From Variovorax sp. (GTDB lineage: Bacteria > Pseudomonadota > Gammaproteobacteria > Burkholderiales > Burkholderiaceae_C), in the NCBI GenBank assembly GCA_017744285.1, contig JAGIBP010000016.1, forward strand, positions 1-64,000: a stretch of DNA of 64,000 bases, written 5' to 3'. This document shows positions 43,938 to 54,283 of the stretch, piece by piece. The notes below the pieces were generated by a model, which saw only the letters and a list, made by a program, of their open reading frames with translations, was not told the DNA's origin and searched no databases. The position numbers were made by a program, and so were the translations under genes. Each line of letters opens with the position of its first letter. The first letter of the stretch is position 1.

Positions 43938-45632
43938 CTATTCCCCGCTCTTCTTCTGGGCGCCCGAGGGCAGCGCGGCCTGCGCGCCGCTCGCGTCGCC
44001 GACGAGCCGCTGGATGTCGCCGCCTTCGATGCCGATCTCGCGCAGCAGCTGGTCCACCAGCGGCGCCTGCGCGCGAAAGCGCAGCGCGGAGTTGACCAGC
44101 CCGTCCGCGAATCCGGCGCCGTCGCCGTTGCGCTCGCCGCCGGATGAGCCGCCCAGGCCGTCGACGTGCAGGATCTTGATGCCCTCGATGCGCTCCATCG
44201 GCCGCACCGATTCGCGGATGATGGCCTCGGCCTTCTCGACCAGCTTCATGCGCAGCGCCGACATGCGCGCCTCGGGCGAGAGCATGTTGTGCGCCTCGTT
44301 CATCATGCGCTGCGCCTCGGCCTCGATCTCGGCGCGCACGCGCATCGCCATCGACTTGATGCGCTCGGCGTCCGCATCGGCCTCGGCCTGCGCGCGCAGG
44401 GCGGCGCCGCGGTCGGCGCTCGCGTCCTTCTCGGCCTGCGCGGCGGTGGTCAGGCGCAGGGCATCGCGCTCGGCGGCCTGCGCGGCGGCGATGAGCTCGA
44501 TCGCCTTCTTGCGCTCGGCCATCTCGACCTCGCGGGCGGTGAACACCTTCTCCTCGGCCGCGACTGCCTGCGCACGCGCGGCCTCGGCCTCGGCCTGGGC
44601 CTCGCTCTGCGCCTTGCTCTCGCGCGCAATCGCGATGGCGCGCTGCTGCTCGGCGAGTTCGAGCGAGAGGCGGCGATCGATCTCCGCGCTCTGGATCGCG
44701 CGCTCCTTGCCGATGCGCTCCTGCTCGATGGTCTGCTCGGAGCGGATGCGCGCCGCGTCGATGCTCTGCTTGGCGGCGATCTGCGCGCTTTCCGCGTCCT
44801 GCTCGCGCTGGGCGCGCTCGGCGGTCAGCTCGGCGCGCTGGCGGGCACGGGCGATCTCCACCTCGCGCTGCTGCGCGAGGCGCGCATGCTCGCCTTCGCG
44901 GTCGATGTCGAGCGAGAGCTTCTCGGCCTCCAGGTTCTTGTTGCGGATGGCGATCAGCGTGTCCTGCTCGACGTCGTTGCGCTGCTTCTTGCGGCGCTCG
45001 ATCTGCTCGGTCAGGCGCGTCAGGCCCTCGGCGTCGAAGGCGTTGCTCGGGTTGAAGAACTCCATCGCGGTCTGGTCGAGTTGCGTGAGCGAGGCGGCTT
45101 CGAGCTCCAGGCCGTTCTTGGTGAGGTCGCCGGCCACGGCTTCACGCACACGCTTCACGTAGGCGCCGCGCTTTTCGTGCAGCTCCTCCATGGTCATCTC
45201 GGCGGCGGCCGTGCGGAGCGCGTCGATGAACTTGCCCTCGACCAGTTCCTTGAGCTGCTCGGGCTCCATGGTGCGCAGGCCGAGCGTCTGCGCGGCGGCG
45301 GAAACCGATTCGGGGCTCGCCGCCACGCGCACGTAGAACTCCGCGATCACGTCCACCCGCATGCGGTCCTTGGTGATGAGCGCCTTGTCGCGGCCCCGGC
45401 TCACTTCGAGCCGCAGCGTGTTCATGTTGACCGGAATCACGTCGTGCACGATCGGCAGCACGAACGCGCCGCCGTCGAGCACCACCTTCTGGCCGCCGAG
45501 CCCGGTGCGCACGAAGGCGCGCTCCTTCGAGCTTCGCAGGTACAGCCAGTGCAACAGCCAGACCGCGAGCGCGACGACGATCGCGACCACGATCAGGCCG
45601 AGGATGAAGTTGCCGAATTGAGCACCTGACAT
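43938..45632 (-). CDS. Flotillin-like SPFH/band 7 membrane protein
   Basis: A 564-residue protein with one N-terminal membrane segment (about 7-28), an SPFH domain (about 35-190: SSKERAFVRTGLGGQKVVLDGGAFVLPIVHDV), and a very long Ala/Glu/Arg/Gln coiled coil (about 200-460), then a Gly/Ala-rich C-terminal part. It resembles YqiK/flotillin, which scaffold membrane microdomains. The NfeD-like partner that usually accompanies bacterial flotillins is not adjacent. Its place between a PEP-hydrolase-like gene and an SRPBCC gene, 15 and 3 bases apart, suggests a role in the same operon. Confidence 0.92.
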   Translation of the reverse strand: MSGAQFGNFILGLIVVAIVVALAVWLLHWLYLRSSKERAFVRTGLGGQKVVLDGGAFVLPIVHDVIPVNMNTLRLEVSRGRDKALITKDRMRVDVIAEFYVRVAASPESVSAAAQTLGLRTMEPEQLKELVEGKFIDALRTAAAEMTMEELHEKRGAYVKRVREAVAGDLTKNGLELEAASLTQLDQTAMEFFNPSNAFDAEGLTRLTEQIERRKKQRNDVEQDTLIAIRNKNLEAEKLSLDIDREGEHARLAQQREVEIARARQRAELTAERAQREQDAESAQIAAKQSIDAARIRSEQTIEQERIGKERAIQSAEIDRRLSLELAEQQRAIAIARESKAQSEAQAEAEAARAQAVAAEEKVFTAREVEMAERKKAIELIAAAQAAERDALRLTTAAQAEKDASADRGAALRAQAEADADAERIKSMAMRVRAEIEAEAQRMMNEAHNMLSPEARMSALRMKLVEKAEAIIRESVRPMERIEGIKILHVDGLGGSSGGERNGDGAGFADGLVNSALRFRAQAPLVDQLLREIGIEGGDIQRLVGDASGAQAALPSGAQKKSGE

Positions 45633-45647
45633 GGATGTCGTCTCCTC

Positions 45648-46481
45648 TTAGTCTCGTGTGATCTGGACAAAGCGGCGCGTGGTCTCGGTCAGCGCCGTCT
45701 CGGTGGGCAGCCGCTCCATCGAGCTGGCGCCGTAAAAGCCGTGGCAATCGGGGCAGCGCGCGAGCACGTGGCGCGCGTCTTCCGGCGTGGCGATCGGGCC
45801 GCCATGGCACAGCACCAGCACCTGCGGATTCACCGTCTTCGCGGCGGCGGCCCATGCGTTGATGCGCGGCACGCAGTCGTCGAGCGTGAGCGCGGTCTCG
45901 GCGCCGATCGCGCCGCCCGTGGTCAGGCCCAGGTGGCACACCACGATGTCGGCGCCGGCGCCGGCCATCGCGCGCGCGTCGGCTTCGCTGAAGACGTAGG
46001 GCGTGGTCAGCAGGTCGAGTTCGCGGGCGCGCGCGATCAGGTCGACCTCCAGGCCGTAGCCCATGCCGGTCTCTTCGAGGTTGGCGCGGAAGGTGCCGTC
46101 GATCAGCCCGACGGTCGGGAAGTTCTGCACGCCCGAGAAGCCGAGCGCGATGAGCCGGCGCAGGAACTCGTCGGGGATCATGAAGGGGTCGGTGCCGTTC
46201 ACGCCCGCTAGCACCGGCGTGTGCTTCACCACCGGCAGCACCTCGCGCGCCATCTCGCACACGATCTCGTTCGCGTTGCCGTAGGCGAGCAGGCCCGCGA
46301 GCGAACCGCGCCCGGCCATGCGATAGCGGCCGGAGTTGTAGATCACGATCAGGTCGATGCCGCCGGCCTCCTCGCACTTGGCCGACAGGCCCGTGCCCGC
46401 GCCGCCGCCGATGATGGGCCGGCCCGAGGCAACCTTGTCGCGCAGGCGTTGCAGGAGCGTGGTGCGTGCGATTCGTGGCAT
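45648..46481 (-). CDS. Phosphoenolpyruvate-hydrolase-like TIM-barrel protein (Tm-1-associated)
   Basis: A 277-residue TIM-barrel of the PEP hydrolase/IGPS-like family. Segments: [71 protein letters not shown], and [20 protein letters not shown]. In plants and fungi the same domain is fused behind UPF0261/Tm-1; here the Tm-1 domain is encoded by the neighbouring gene 13 bases upstream. No enzymatic activity has been firmly set for most members. ATG 46481 matches family N-termini. Confidence 0.9.
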   Translation of the reverse strand: MPRIARTTLLQRLRDKVASGRPIIGGGAGTGLSAKCEEAGGIDLIVIYNSGRYRMAGRGSLAGLLAYGNANEIVCEMAREVLPVVKHTPVLAGVNGTDPFMIPDEFLRRLIALGFSGVQNFPTVGLIDGTFRANLEETGMGYGLEVDLIARARELDLLTTPYVFSEADARAMAGAGADIVVCHLGLTTGGAIGAETALTLDDCVPRINAWAAAAKTVNPQVLVLCHGGPIATPEDARHVLARCPDCHGFYGASSMERLPTETALTETTRRFVQITRD

Positions 46482-46494
46482 GGTCCTGTCTCCC

Positions 46495-48738
46495 TCAAGC
46501 GCGCCGCGCGCCCGCTGCCGGCCGCGACACCTCGTGCCACGCGGCGGCGAGCGCATCGGCGAATGCCTCGTCGTTGATGTGCAGCGGCAGGCGCACGAGC
46601 CTGCGCTCGGCGCCGGTGCGGAAGCCCTGTTCGATGGCCGTGAACAGCGCGCGGTCGGCCTCCGGGTCGTGGAAGGGCTGGCCTGGCCGGTCGATCGCCG
46701 AGACGCCGCCTTCCGGGATCAGGAAGCGCACCGGCCCGCGCATCGCGTTGAGCTTGGTCGCGATGAACTCGCCGATCGCGCGGCACTCGTCGGCGGTGGT
46801 GCGCATCAGCGTGACGGTCGGGTTGTGGCGGTAGAGGCGGCGCGTGCGCAGGCGCTCGGGCACCGTCTCCCAGGCGCCGAAATTGATCATGTCGAGCGCG
46901 CCGCACGAGCCCACGTAAGGCAGGGCATGGCGCGCGAACACATCGAGCCGCGTCGGGCCGGCCGACAGCACGCCGCCGCCGATCTCGTCCGCGATCTCGG
47001 TGGTGGTGACGTCGATCACCCCGGCCAGCAGGCCCGAGTCGGCCAGCTTTTCCATCGACTGGCCGCCGACGCCGGTCGCGTGGAAGACGAGGCAGTCGTA
47101 GTCGCTCTCCAGCCGCTTGGCGAGCATCTGCACGCACGGCGTGGTGACGCCGAACATCGTGAGGCCGAGCGCGGGCTTGCTCGCCGAGGCGGCCGGCGGC
47201 GGGTGCGCGATCATGCCCGCGAGCGCGTTCGCGGCATTGGCGAGCACCGCCTCGCTGATGCGGTGGATGCCCTGCACGTCGGTGACCGAATACATCATGC
47301 AGATGTCGCTCGGGCCTACGTAAGGGCGCGTGTCGCCGCTCGCCATGGTCGAGACCATCACCTTCGGCACGCCGATCGGCAGCGCGCGCATCCCTTGCGT
47401 CGCCATCGAGGTGCCGCCCGAGCCGCCGGCCGAGATGATGCCGCCGAGGTCGCGCCGCGTGCGGATGAAGGATTCGAAGGCCAGCGCCATCGCGCCCGTG
47501 GCGCTGCCGCGGTCGTCGCTGAAGACGGCCGATTCTCCCTGCGGGTGATGGCGCGCCACCTCGCGCGGATGCACGCTCGCGGGCGAGGGCTTGCCGGAGG
47601 TGGCGAGGTCCACCGTGACCACGCGCAAGCCGAGCCGTTCCAGCGACTGGCGCAGGAAGAACAGCTCGCGGGCCTTGGTGTCGAAGGTGCCGCAGACGTA
47701 GGCGGCGCGCACGCTGCTCGCGGCGACCGGGAAATCGAAGACCTGCGGGGCGGCCGCGGCAGCGGACGCCGGCCGGTCGGGCGCGGACGCGTCCATCGGC
47801 TGCCGCGCGATGTCCGCGACCGGCGCCGCCGTGCCGCCCGCGTTCCACCGCGTGAAGCCGCGCACCGTGCGCGGCGCGATGTCGTCGAGCGAGGGCGCGC
47901 CGTCGCCGTGCGCGCGGCGCACCGTGAAGACCTGCGTGGGGGCGGGCTCGTGGGCCGGCGCGGCTTCTGGCGCCTCTTCGTCATGGCCGTTCGAGCGCAC
48001 GCCCAGCAGGCGCTCCTGCAGGTCGAGGTCCGCCGCGAGCTGCGATGCCGGCATCTGCTGCGCGATGCGCCCGTTGACCATCACGCCGATGCGGTCGGCC
48101 ACCGAGATCGCGACGCCGAGGTTCTGCTCGATCAGCAGCACCGCGATGCGGCCCTCGGCGGCGAGGTCGCGCAGCGACTGCGCCACCTGTTCGACGATCA
48201 CCGGCGCGAGGCCTTCGGTGGGTTCGTCCATGACGAGCAGCTTCGGATCCAGGAGCAGCGCACGGCCGATCGCGAGCATCTGCTGCTCGCCGCCCGACAG
48301 TTGCGCGCCGCCATGGCCGCGCCGTTCGGCGAGGCGCGGGAACATCGCGTAGATGCGATCGACCTCGCGCCGCTGGCGGGCGACCAGGCGCAGGGTCTCG
48401 TCGACCGACAGCGACGGCCACACGCGCCGGCCCTGCGGCACGTAGGCGATGCCGCGCCGCGTGATCTCGTGCGGCGCGAGGCCGAGGATCTCCTCGCCCG
48501 CGAGCCTCACGCTGCCGCGCGCCGGCACCATGCCGGTGATCGCGTTGCACAGCGTGGTCTTGCCCATGCCGTTGCGCCCGACGATGCCGAGCACGCCGCG
48601 CTCCAGCGCGAGGCTCACGCCCTGCAGCGCATGCGCGTGGCCGTAGAACACGTCGAGCGAATCGATCGCGAGCACCGGGGCGCCGCCGGGCAAGGCGCCC
48701 TCGCGTTCGGCGCGGCTGCTGCGGAACCAGCCGGTCAT
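46495..48738 (-). CDS. LivF-type ABC ATPase fused to Tm-1/UPF0261 domain
   Basis: A 747-residue two-part protein. Residues about 22-250 form a complete LivF ATPase: Walker [10 protein letters not shown] (54-62), [25 protein letters not shown] and [14 protein letters not shown] 90-residue Ala/Pro-rich linker follows. From about 345 to the end is the UPF0261/Tm-1 domain ([91 protein letters not shown]). Tm-1 is known as the tomato mosaic virus resistance protein; bacterial function is unknown. It supplies the second ATPase for the importer, since no stand-alone LivF is present. Overlaps the LivG-like gene by 4 bases. Confidence 0.92.
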   Translation of the reverse strand: MTGWFRSSRAEREGALPGGAPVLAIDSLDVFYGHAHALQGVSLALERGVLGIVGRNGMGKTTLCNAITGMVPARGSVRLAGEEILGLAPHEITRRGIAYVPQGRRVWPSLSVDETLRLVARQRREVDRIYAMFPRLAERRGHGGAQLSGGEQQMLAIGRALLLDPKLLVMDEPTEGLAPVIVEQVAQSLRDLAAEGRIAVLLIEQNLGVAISVADRIGVMVNGRIAQQMPASQLAADLDLQERLLGVRSNGHDEEAPEAAPAHEPAPTQVFTVRRAHGDGAPSLDDIAPRTVRGFTRWNAGGTAAPVADIARQPMDASAPDRPASAAAAAPQVFDFPVAASSVRAAYVCGTFDTKARELFFLRQSLERLGLRVVTVDLATSGKPSPASVHPREVARHHPQGESAVFSDDRGSATGAMALAFESFIRTRRDLGGIISAGGSGGTSMATQGMRALPIGVPKVMVSTMASGDTRPYVGPSDICMMYSVTDVQGIHRISEAVLANAANALAGMIAHPPPAASASKPALGLTMFGVTTPCVQMLAKRLESDYDCLVFHATGVGGQSMEKLADSGLLAGVIDVTTTEIADEIGGGVLSAGPTRLDVFARHALPYVGSCGALDMINFGAWETVPERLRTRRLYRHNPTVTLMRTTADECRAIGEFIATKLNAMRGPVRFLIPEGGVSAIDRPGQPFHDPEADRALFTAIEQGFRTGAERRLVRLPLHINDEAFADALAAAWHEVSRPAAGARRA

Positions 48739-49556
48739 TGGCGGCTCCCCATGTAGATCGCCTGCACCTGCGCGTCGCCTTCGATCTCCTCGGGGCTGCC
48801 GGTGCGCAGCGTGCGGCCGTTGTGCATCACGGTCACGCGGTCGACCACGCGCAGGGCGATCTCGAGGTCGTGCTCGATCAGCACGAAGCTCATGTGCGCC
48901 GGCAGCGAGCGCAACAGCGCCACAAGCTCACGCCGTTCGGCGGGCGAGAGGCCGGCGGCCGGTTCGTCGAAAAGAATCAGCCGCGGCGCGCCCGCGAGCG
49001 CCATGCCGATCTCCAGCTGCCGCTGCTGGCCATGTGCGAGATTGGCGACCTTCTCGTCGGCGATGTGCGCGAGGCGCGTGCGTTCGAGCAGATCCTGCGT
49101 GGCCCGCGTCGAGGCGTGCCCGGCGCGTGCGCGCAAGAAGCTGAAGCGGCCGTTGGCCACGCCGCGCACCGCCAGGAAGAGGTTGTCGCGCACCGTGAGT
49201 TCGCGAAACAGCAGCGAAGACTGATAGGTGCGCCGCAGGCCCTTGCGGATGCGCTCGTAGGGCGGCAGCTCGGTGATGTCCTCGCCGAAGAAATGGATGC
49301 GGCCCGCGGTCGGCGGGAAGTCACCGGTGATCGCGTTGAACAGCGTGGTCTTGCCCGCGCCGTTGGAGCCGAGGATGGCGTACTTCTCGCCCGCCGCGAC
49401 GGTGAGCGACACGTCGTCCACCGCGCGCAGCGCGCCGAAGGCGCGCGTCACCCCCGTGAGCCGCAGCGCATCGCCCGAGAGCAGCTGCGCGCCCGCACCG
49501 CCGCCCGGCGCGGCGCCGCGCGATGTCGCGGATCGAAGGGGGGTGATCGTCGCCAT
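48735..49556 (-). CDS. Branched-chain-type ABC transporter ATPase (LivG family)
   Basis: A 273-residue ATPase: Walker [24 protein letters not shown], signature replaced by [13 protein letters not shown], and Walker [17 protein letters not shown], the LivG pattern. An unusual N-terminal extension of about 25 Ala/Gly-rich residues precedes the ABC core. Eight bases after the receptor gene; overlaps the LivF-Tm-1 fusion as ATGA. Confidence 0.93.
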   Translation of the reverse strand: MATITPLRSATSRGAAPGGGAGAQLLSGDALRLTGVTRAFGALRAVDDVSLTVAAGEKYAILGSNGAGKTTLFNAITGDFPPTAGRIHFFGEDITELPPYERIRKGLRRTYQSSLLFRELTVRDNLFLAVRGVANGRFSFLRARAGHASTRATQDLLERTRLAHIADEKVANLAHGQQRQLEIGMALAGAPRLILFDEPAAGLSPAERRELVALLRSLPAHMSFVLIEHDLEIALRVVDRVTVMHNGRTLRTGSPEEIEGDAQVQAIYMGSRQ

Positions 49557-49564
49557 GCTTCAGC

Positions 49565-50818
49565 TCAGGTTCTGCAGTCGGGCACGTCCCGGCTGCCGAG
49601 GCCCATCTTCTTGAAGTCCGCCTCGGGCAGACCGAGCGACTGCGAGATGTCGGGCACGGTCTTCACCACCTTGTTGTAGAACGAGCCGTCCTGTGCCTTC
49701 GTCACCTCGGTGATGTAGGTCGGGCCCACGCCGTTGCGGTTGCTGTCGATCTTCACGACACCGGCCGGGCCGACGAAGTTGGTTTTCTGCAGCGCCTCGC
49801 GGTAGGCCTTCTGGCCGTTCGAGAGATCGCCCTTGACCGCATCCAGCGCGTCGAGCGTCGCCTTCGTGTTGATGTAGTACAGGTACGCGAAGAGCGAGGG
49901 GCTCGGGAAGCCGTCCTTGAAGTTCGCCTTGTAGTCGGCCACGAACTTCTTCCATTCGGGCGTGTCGATCGAATCGGCCATCGGACCGGCCGAGGCCGTG
50001 CCCAGCAGCGACTCGCGGCGCTTGCCCTTGTAATTGAGCACCGTCTGGTCCACGGTGATCGAGCCGCCGATCATCGGCTTGTCGCCGCCGGCCTGCTCGT
50101 ACTGGGTGAGGAAGTTCACCGCGTCCGAGCCGCCGAGCACGACCAGCAGCGCGTCCACGTCCTTCGGGATCTTCGCGATGACCGAGGCATAGTCCTTGGT
50201 GCCCAGCGGCACCCAGGCCTTGTCCACCACCTTGCCGCCCTTGGCGCAATAGCTGGCCATGAAGCCCTGCACCTGCGAGTACGGGAAGCCGTAGTCCTCC
50301 GCGATCAGGAAGGTCTTCTTGTAGCCCTTGGAGAGCGCATGCTCGCCCAGGCCCACCATCCACTGCGCGCCCTCGGTGTTGAAGCGGTAGAAGTTCGGCG
50401 CCGGGTCGGAGAGCGTCGCCGCCTGCGCGCCCGACGAGCCGTTGACGAAGGTGATGTTGGGCTGCGTCTTCGCGTAGTTCTTGACCGCGATGCCTTCGTC
50501 GCCCGACAGCGGGCCGATCATGATCTGCACCTTGTCCTGCTCGACCGCCTTGCGCGTCGCGTTCACGGCCTTATCCGGCGTGGCGTCGGACGACACCTTG
50601 ACGAACTCGATCTTCTTCCCGCCCGCCATGCCGTTCTTCTGCTTGAGCGCGAGGTCCGCGCCGCGCATGCCGTCCTGCCCTGGTGCCGCGAAGGGACCTT
50701 CGAGCGTGGCCAGCAGGCCGATCTTGAGGGTTTCCTGCGCCTGCGCGAAGCCGGTCACCGTGACCAGCGCCGCCGCAGCGACGATGCCGCGTACGAACAC
50801 TATCCTGTCTCTGCTCAT
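49565..50818 (-). CDS. Branched-chain-type ABC transporter substrate-binding protein
   Basis: A 417-residue LivJ-like receptor with a signal peptide ending near GFAQAQ. Fold blocks: TLKIGLLATLEGPFAAPGQDGMRGADLAL, SSDATPDKAVNATRKAVEQDKVQIMIGPLSGDEG, EDYGFPYSQVQGF. Ends with a Cys (DVPDC). Serves the permeases LivM/LivH-like upstream and the ATPases downstream. Ligand unknown; the hydrolase genes suggest an amide, ester or lactam. Confidence 0.93.
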   Translation of the reverse strand: MSRDRIVFVRGIVAAAALVTVTGFAQAQETLKIGLLATLEGPFAAPGQDGMRGADLALKQKNGMAGGKKIEFVKVSSDATPDKAVNATRKAVEQDKVQIMIGPLSGDEGIAVKNYAKTQPNITFVNGSSGAQAATLSDPAPNFYRFNTEGAQWMVGLGEHALSKGYKKTFLIAEDYGFPYSQVQGFMASYCAKGGKVVDKAWVPLGTKDYASVIAKIPKDVDALLVVLGGSDAVNFLTQYEQAGGDKPMIGGSITVDQTVLNYKGKRRESLLGTASAGPMADSIDTPEWKKFVADYKANFKDGFPSPSLFAYLYYINTKATLDALDAVKGDLSNGQKAYREALQKTNFVGPAGVVKIDSNRNGVGPTYITEVTKAQDGSFYNKVVKTVPDISQSLGLPEADFKKMGLGSRDVPDCRT

Positions 50819-50835
50819 GTCTCGCTCCTTTGTTG

Positions 50836-51981
50836 TCAACGATGGAAGAAGCGGCCGGGGCCGCGGTGAGGGGAAGCGGAGACCAGACGATGGCGCGCGC
50901 TCTGCCAGAGACCGAGCAGCCCGTCGGGTGAGAACAGCACGATGGCGAGGAAGACCCCGCCGATCACGAGGTTGAAGCGTTCGCGGTCGACCAGGTCGAT
51001 GGCGAAGTTCTGCAGCAGCACGAACACGATCGCGCCGACGAAGGCGCCGATCGGGTGCTTCATGCCGCCGAGCACGGCGATGATGAGGATGTTGATCATC
51101 GCGCCCGTGCCCACGGTGCCGGGCGAGATGCGGCCGTTGTACCAGACCAGCAGCACGCCGCCCACGGCTGCCAGAAAGCCCGCCACCGCATACGCGGCCA
51201 CCCGATGCGCGGTCACGTCGAAGCCCAGCGCCTGCATGCGGCGCGGGTTGTCGCGGATGCCCTGCAGCGCCACGCCGAAGGGCGCGCGCACCAGGTACTT
51301 GACCCAGAAGTAGCCCGCGAGCGCGCAGGCCAGCACCAGGAAGTAGAAGGGCACCGGCTGATGCAGGTCGAGCCCGCCGATGGTCGGTGGCCCCAGCCGG
51401 CTGAAGCCCTGGAAGCCGTTGAAGAGCGTGTAGTTCTGCTGCGCGAGATAGAAGAACGCGACGCCGACCGCGAGCGTGATCATGATCGTGTAGATGCCTT
51501 CGGTGCGCACCGAGAGCCATCCGATGCCCGCCGCGAACAGCGTGGCGAGCGCGACCGCGACGACCAGCGCGAGCCACCACGGCCAGGCGAGGCTGATCGC
51601 GACATTGCTGCTGGTGCCGAAGATCGCAAGCATGTAGGCCGCGAAGCCCGCCACGGTCATCTGCGCGAGCGAGACCATCCCGCCGTAGCCCCCGAGGAAG
51701 GTGAGCGACAGCGCGATCAGCCCGAGCGCGAGCGACTGCGCGCCGATCTGGTAGGTGAAGAAGGGCGAGGCGACGAAGGGGTAGGCGAGCACGAGAGCCA
51801 GCACGAGCACGTGGCGCACGCGGACCGAGCGCCATGCCGAGGCCCAGCGCGAGGGCGCGCCGGGGGCGGGTACTGAGGCAGGCGACACCGGCTGAAGCGC
51901 GACTGCATCGCGCCCACGCCGCGCCACGCCCGCCGCGGCAGCCGATGAGTTCATGGCGCGACGCCACTGTGCCGCGCTCAT
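50836..51981 (-). CDS. Branched-chain-type ABC transporter permease (LivM family)
   Basis: A 381-residue permease with about ten helices. LivM features: LTFLGGYGGMVSLAQMTVAGFAAYML, YTIMITLAVG, and GIRDNPRRMQALGFDV. It carries a long Ala/Arg-rich cytoplasmic N-terminal stretch (about 50 residues) before the first helix; starting at 51954 would shorten this by nine. GAGG seven bases before ATG 51981 supports the longer form. Confidence 0.91.
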   Translation of the reverse strand: MSAAQWRRAMNSSAAAAGVARRGRDAVALQPVSPASVPAPGAPSRWASAWRSVRVRHVLVLALVLAYPFVASPFFTYQIGAQSLALGLIALSLTFLGGYGGMVSLAQMTVAGFAAYMLAIFGTSSNVAISLAWPWWLALVVAVALATLFAAGIGWLSVRTEGIYTIMITLAVGVAFFYLAQQNYTLFNGFQGFSRLGPPTIGGLDLHQPVPFYFLVLACALAGYFWVKYLVRAPFGVALQGIRDNPRRMQALGFDVTAHRVAAYAVAGFLAAVGGVLLVWYNGRISPGTVGTGAMINILIIAVLGGMKHPIGAFVGAIVFVLLQNFAIDLVDRERFNLVIGGVFLAIVLFSPDGLLGLWQSARHRLVSASPHRGPGRFFHR

Positions 51982-52039
51982 GCAGATGCCTCCGTGCTGC
52001 GCACTGCGGCGCGAGCGCCTTCGGGCGGCCGGGCGGCGC

Positions 52040-52984
52040 TCATGCCGCCTTCCCCATCAGCCCGCGCGGCTTGAACGCCAGCGCGATCACCATGATCACG
52101 AAGGTGAACACGACGCTGTACGTCGGTGCGTAAGCCAGCCCGAACTGTTCCGCGAGCCCGATCAGCAGCGCGCCGATGGCCGCGCCCACCACGCTGCCCA
52201 TGCCGCCCACGATCACCACCACCAGCGAGGCGAGCAGGTAGCGCGTGTCCTCGCCCGGCGAGACCGACAGCGCCGTGCCGCCCACCACGCCCGCCAGGCC
52301 GGCCAGGCCCGCACCGATGGCGAAGGTCAGCGCGAACACGCGCTGCACGTTCACGCCGGAGGCCGAAAGCATCGCGCGGTCGTCGACGCCGGCGCGGATC
52401 ATCATGCCGATGCGGGTGCGCGCGAGCAGCAGCCACAGGCCGACGCCGATCGAGATCGAGGCCAGCAGCACCATCAGCCGGTAGGTCGGGAACTTGTTGA
52501 CCAGCGGCAGCGTGGTCGAGCCGTAGATCCATGCGGGCGGATCGAAGGTATAGATCTCCGCGCCCCAGATCCACAGCGCGAGGTCGGCCAGCACGATCGA
52601 CAGGCCGATGGTGACCAGCGTCTGCCGCAGGTCCTGCCCCTGCATGTGGCGGAAGATCAGCACCTGCATCAAGAGGCCCAGGAGGGCCGCCGAGAGAAAG
52701 CCGGCGATCACCGCGAGCACCCACGAGCCGGTGTGCTCGCCCACCATCCAGCCGATGTAGGCGCCGATCAGGTAGAGCGAGCCGTGCGCGAGGTTGACGT
52801 TGCGCATCAGGCCGAAGACCAGCGTGAAGCCGCTCGCGACCAGAAAGTAGAGCGAGGCCAGCGTGAGCCCGTTGAGCAGCGTCTTGAAGAAGAGCGAGGC
52901 GTTGTCCGCGATCGCCCAGACCGCGAACACCGCGACCGGCAGGCCGAACACCAGCCAGGGAATCCAGCGCCTGTACGCCCTCAT
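52040..52984 (-). CDS. Branched-chain-type ABC transporter permease (LivH family)
   Basis: A 314-residue permease. LivH features: LLNGLTLASLYFLVASGFTLVFGLMRNVNLAHGSLYLIGAYIG, MIRAGVDDRAMLSASGVNV, and AFKPRGLMGK at the end. Starts in a 4-base overlap with the upstream amidohydrolase stop (ATGA), linking transport and hydrolysis genes in one operon. Confidence 0.92.
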   Translation of the reverse strand: MRAYRRWIPWLVFGLPVAVFAVWAIADNASLFFKTLLNGLTLASLYFLVASGFTLVFGLMRNVNLAHGSLYLIGAYIGWMVGEHTGSWVLAVIAGFLSAALLGLLMQVLIFRHMQGQDLRQTLVTIGLSIVLADLALWIWGAEIYTFDPPAWIYGSTTLPLVNKFPTYRLMVLLASISIGVGLWLLLARTRIGMMIRAGVDDRAMLSASGVNVQRVFALTFAIGAGLAGLAGVVGGTALSVSPGEDTRYLLASLVVVIVGGMGSVVGAAIGALLIGLAEQFGLAYAPTYSVVFTFVIMVIALAFKPRGLMGKAA

Positions 52985-54264
52985 GCGGCGTGCTCCCAGC
53001 GGCGCTCGGCGCTGAACTCGGGCGCCTTGGCGAACTCGCCGTCCTTCATCACGGCGAGGATGCGCTTCGGGTCGCGCAGGATCGCGAGGTTGGCGAGCGG
53101 GTCGCCGTCCACCAGCAGGAGGTCGGCGAGATAGCCGTCCTGGATCGTGCCGAGTTCGTTGCCGCGCATCATGATCTGCCCACCGTAGAGCGTGGTGCAG
53201 CGGATCGCCTCCATGGGCGTGAAACCGAGGTACTTCACGAAGAATTCCAGGTCGCGCGCGTTCTGGCAGTGCGGCGTGAAGGCGAATCCGTAGTCGCCGC
53301 CCGGCAGGATGCGCACGCCGCGCCGGTGCATGGCCTTGAGCGATTCGAGCGCGTGGTCCCATTCGATCTGGTAGCCCATCGCGCAGGCCTTCTCGTAAGT
53401 GATGCCGTAGGCCTCGGCCTCGTGCAGCATCGCGTAGAGGATGGCGATGCCGGGCGCGACGAACACGCGGTCCTTCGCGGCTTCGAGCATGTCGAGCGTC
53501 TCCTCGTCGGTGAAGCTCGCGTGGTAGATCACGTCGATGCCGTGCCGCAGCGCCTGCTTGACCGACGCGGCCGAGCGCGCATGCGCGGTGCCGCGCTTGC
53601 CGCGCACGCGCACTTCCTCCATCGCCGCGTGCACCTCGGCGTCGCTCATCCAGGTGGTCTCGGCCGGCGAGTCGGGCGTGAAGTTGTCGCCCGAGAGGTT
53701 GAGCTTGATCGAATCGACGCCGTATTTCAGGAACATGCGCACCGCCTTGCGCATCTCGTCGGCCGAGTTGACGTTGACGCCGAAGCTGAACTCGGGAAAG
53801 GGCAGGTGCGGCAGCGTCTCGTCGCCGAGGCCGCCGGGCACGGTGATCTCCTGGCTCGCGGCGAGGTAGCGCGGCCCCGGGATCTGGCCCGAGTTGATCG
53901 CGTTGCGCGTCACGACGTCGAGCCTCGGCTTGGCGCAGGCCGCGCCCACGCAGGAGGTGAAGCCGGCCTGGAGGTAGCGGCCCGCCACCTTCGCGCACCA
54001 CAGCACGTGCTCTTCGAGCGGCATGCGCTGGATCTCGGCAAGCGTGGCCGCGTCGTTCCACGAGAAGTGCGTGTGGGCCTCGCACATGCCGGGCATCAGC
54101 GTGGCGCCGGCCCCGTCGACCACCATCGCGCCGCTGGGCGCGATCGGCGCGGTGCTGCGGCCGACCTGCCGGATGCGGTTGCCGCGCACCAGCACGCTGC
54201 CGCTGTACGGGTTCTGTCCGGTTCCGTCGAGGATGCGGACGTTGGTGAAGACCACATCGGCCAT
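52981..54264 (-). CDS. Metal-dependent amidohydrolase (imidazolonepropionase/prolidase-like)
   Basis: A 427-residue amidohydrolase-superfamily TIM barrel. Metal ligands are in place: H64 and H66 (HTHFSWND), K187 as possible carboxylated lysine (SIKLNLSG), H228 (AHARSAAS), H248 (YHASF) and D324 (GGDYGF). The order and spacing resemble the Xaa-Pro dipeptidase/imidazolonepropionase-like branch with two metals. No signal peptide, so cytoplasmic. It is about half identical to the next upstream gene product. Probably cleaves a cyclic amide or acyl-amino acid; substrate unknown. Confidence 0.91.
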   Translation of the reverse strand: MADVVFTNVRILDGTGQNPYSGSVLVRGNRIRQVGRSTAPIAPSGAMVVDGAGATLMPGMCEAHTHFSWNDAATLAEIQRMPLEEHVLWCAKVAGRYLQAGFTSCVGAACAKPRLDVVTRNAINSGQIPGPRYLAASQEITVPGGLGDETLPHLPFPEFSFGVNVNSADEMRKAVRMFLKYGVDSIKLNLSGDNFTPDSPAETTWMSDAEVHAAMEEVRVRGKRGTAHARSAASVKQALRHGIDVIYHASFTDEETLDMLEAAKDRVFVAPGIAILYAMLHEAEAYGITYEKACAMGYQIEWDHALESLKAMHRRGVRILPGGDYGFAFTPHCQNARDLEFFVKYLGFTPMEAIRCTTLYGGQIMMRGNELGTIQDGYLADLLLVDGDPLANLAILRDPKRILAVMKDGEFAKAPEFSAERRWEHAA

Positions 54265-54283
54265 GTCGTTCTCCTTCGGGCCG

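Noticed and set aside
46357..48756. A 799-codon plus-strand frame opposite the LivF-Tm-1 gene
   Set aside because: Antisense shadow with no recognisable motif; the minus strand carries two full domains.
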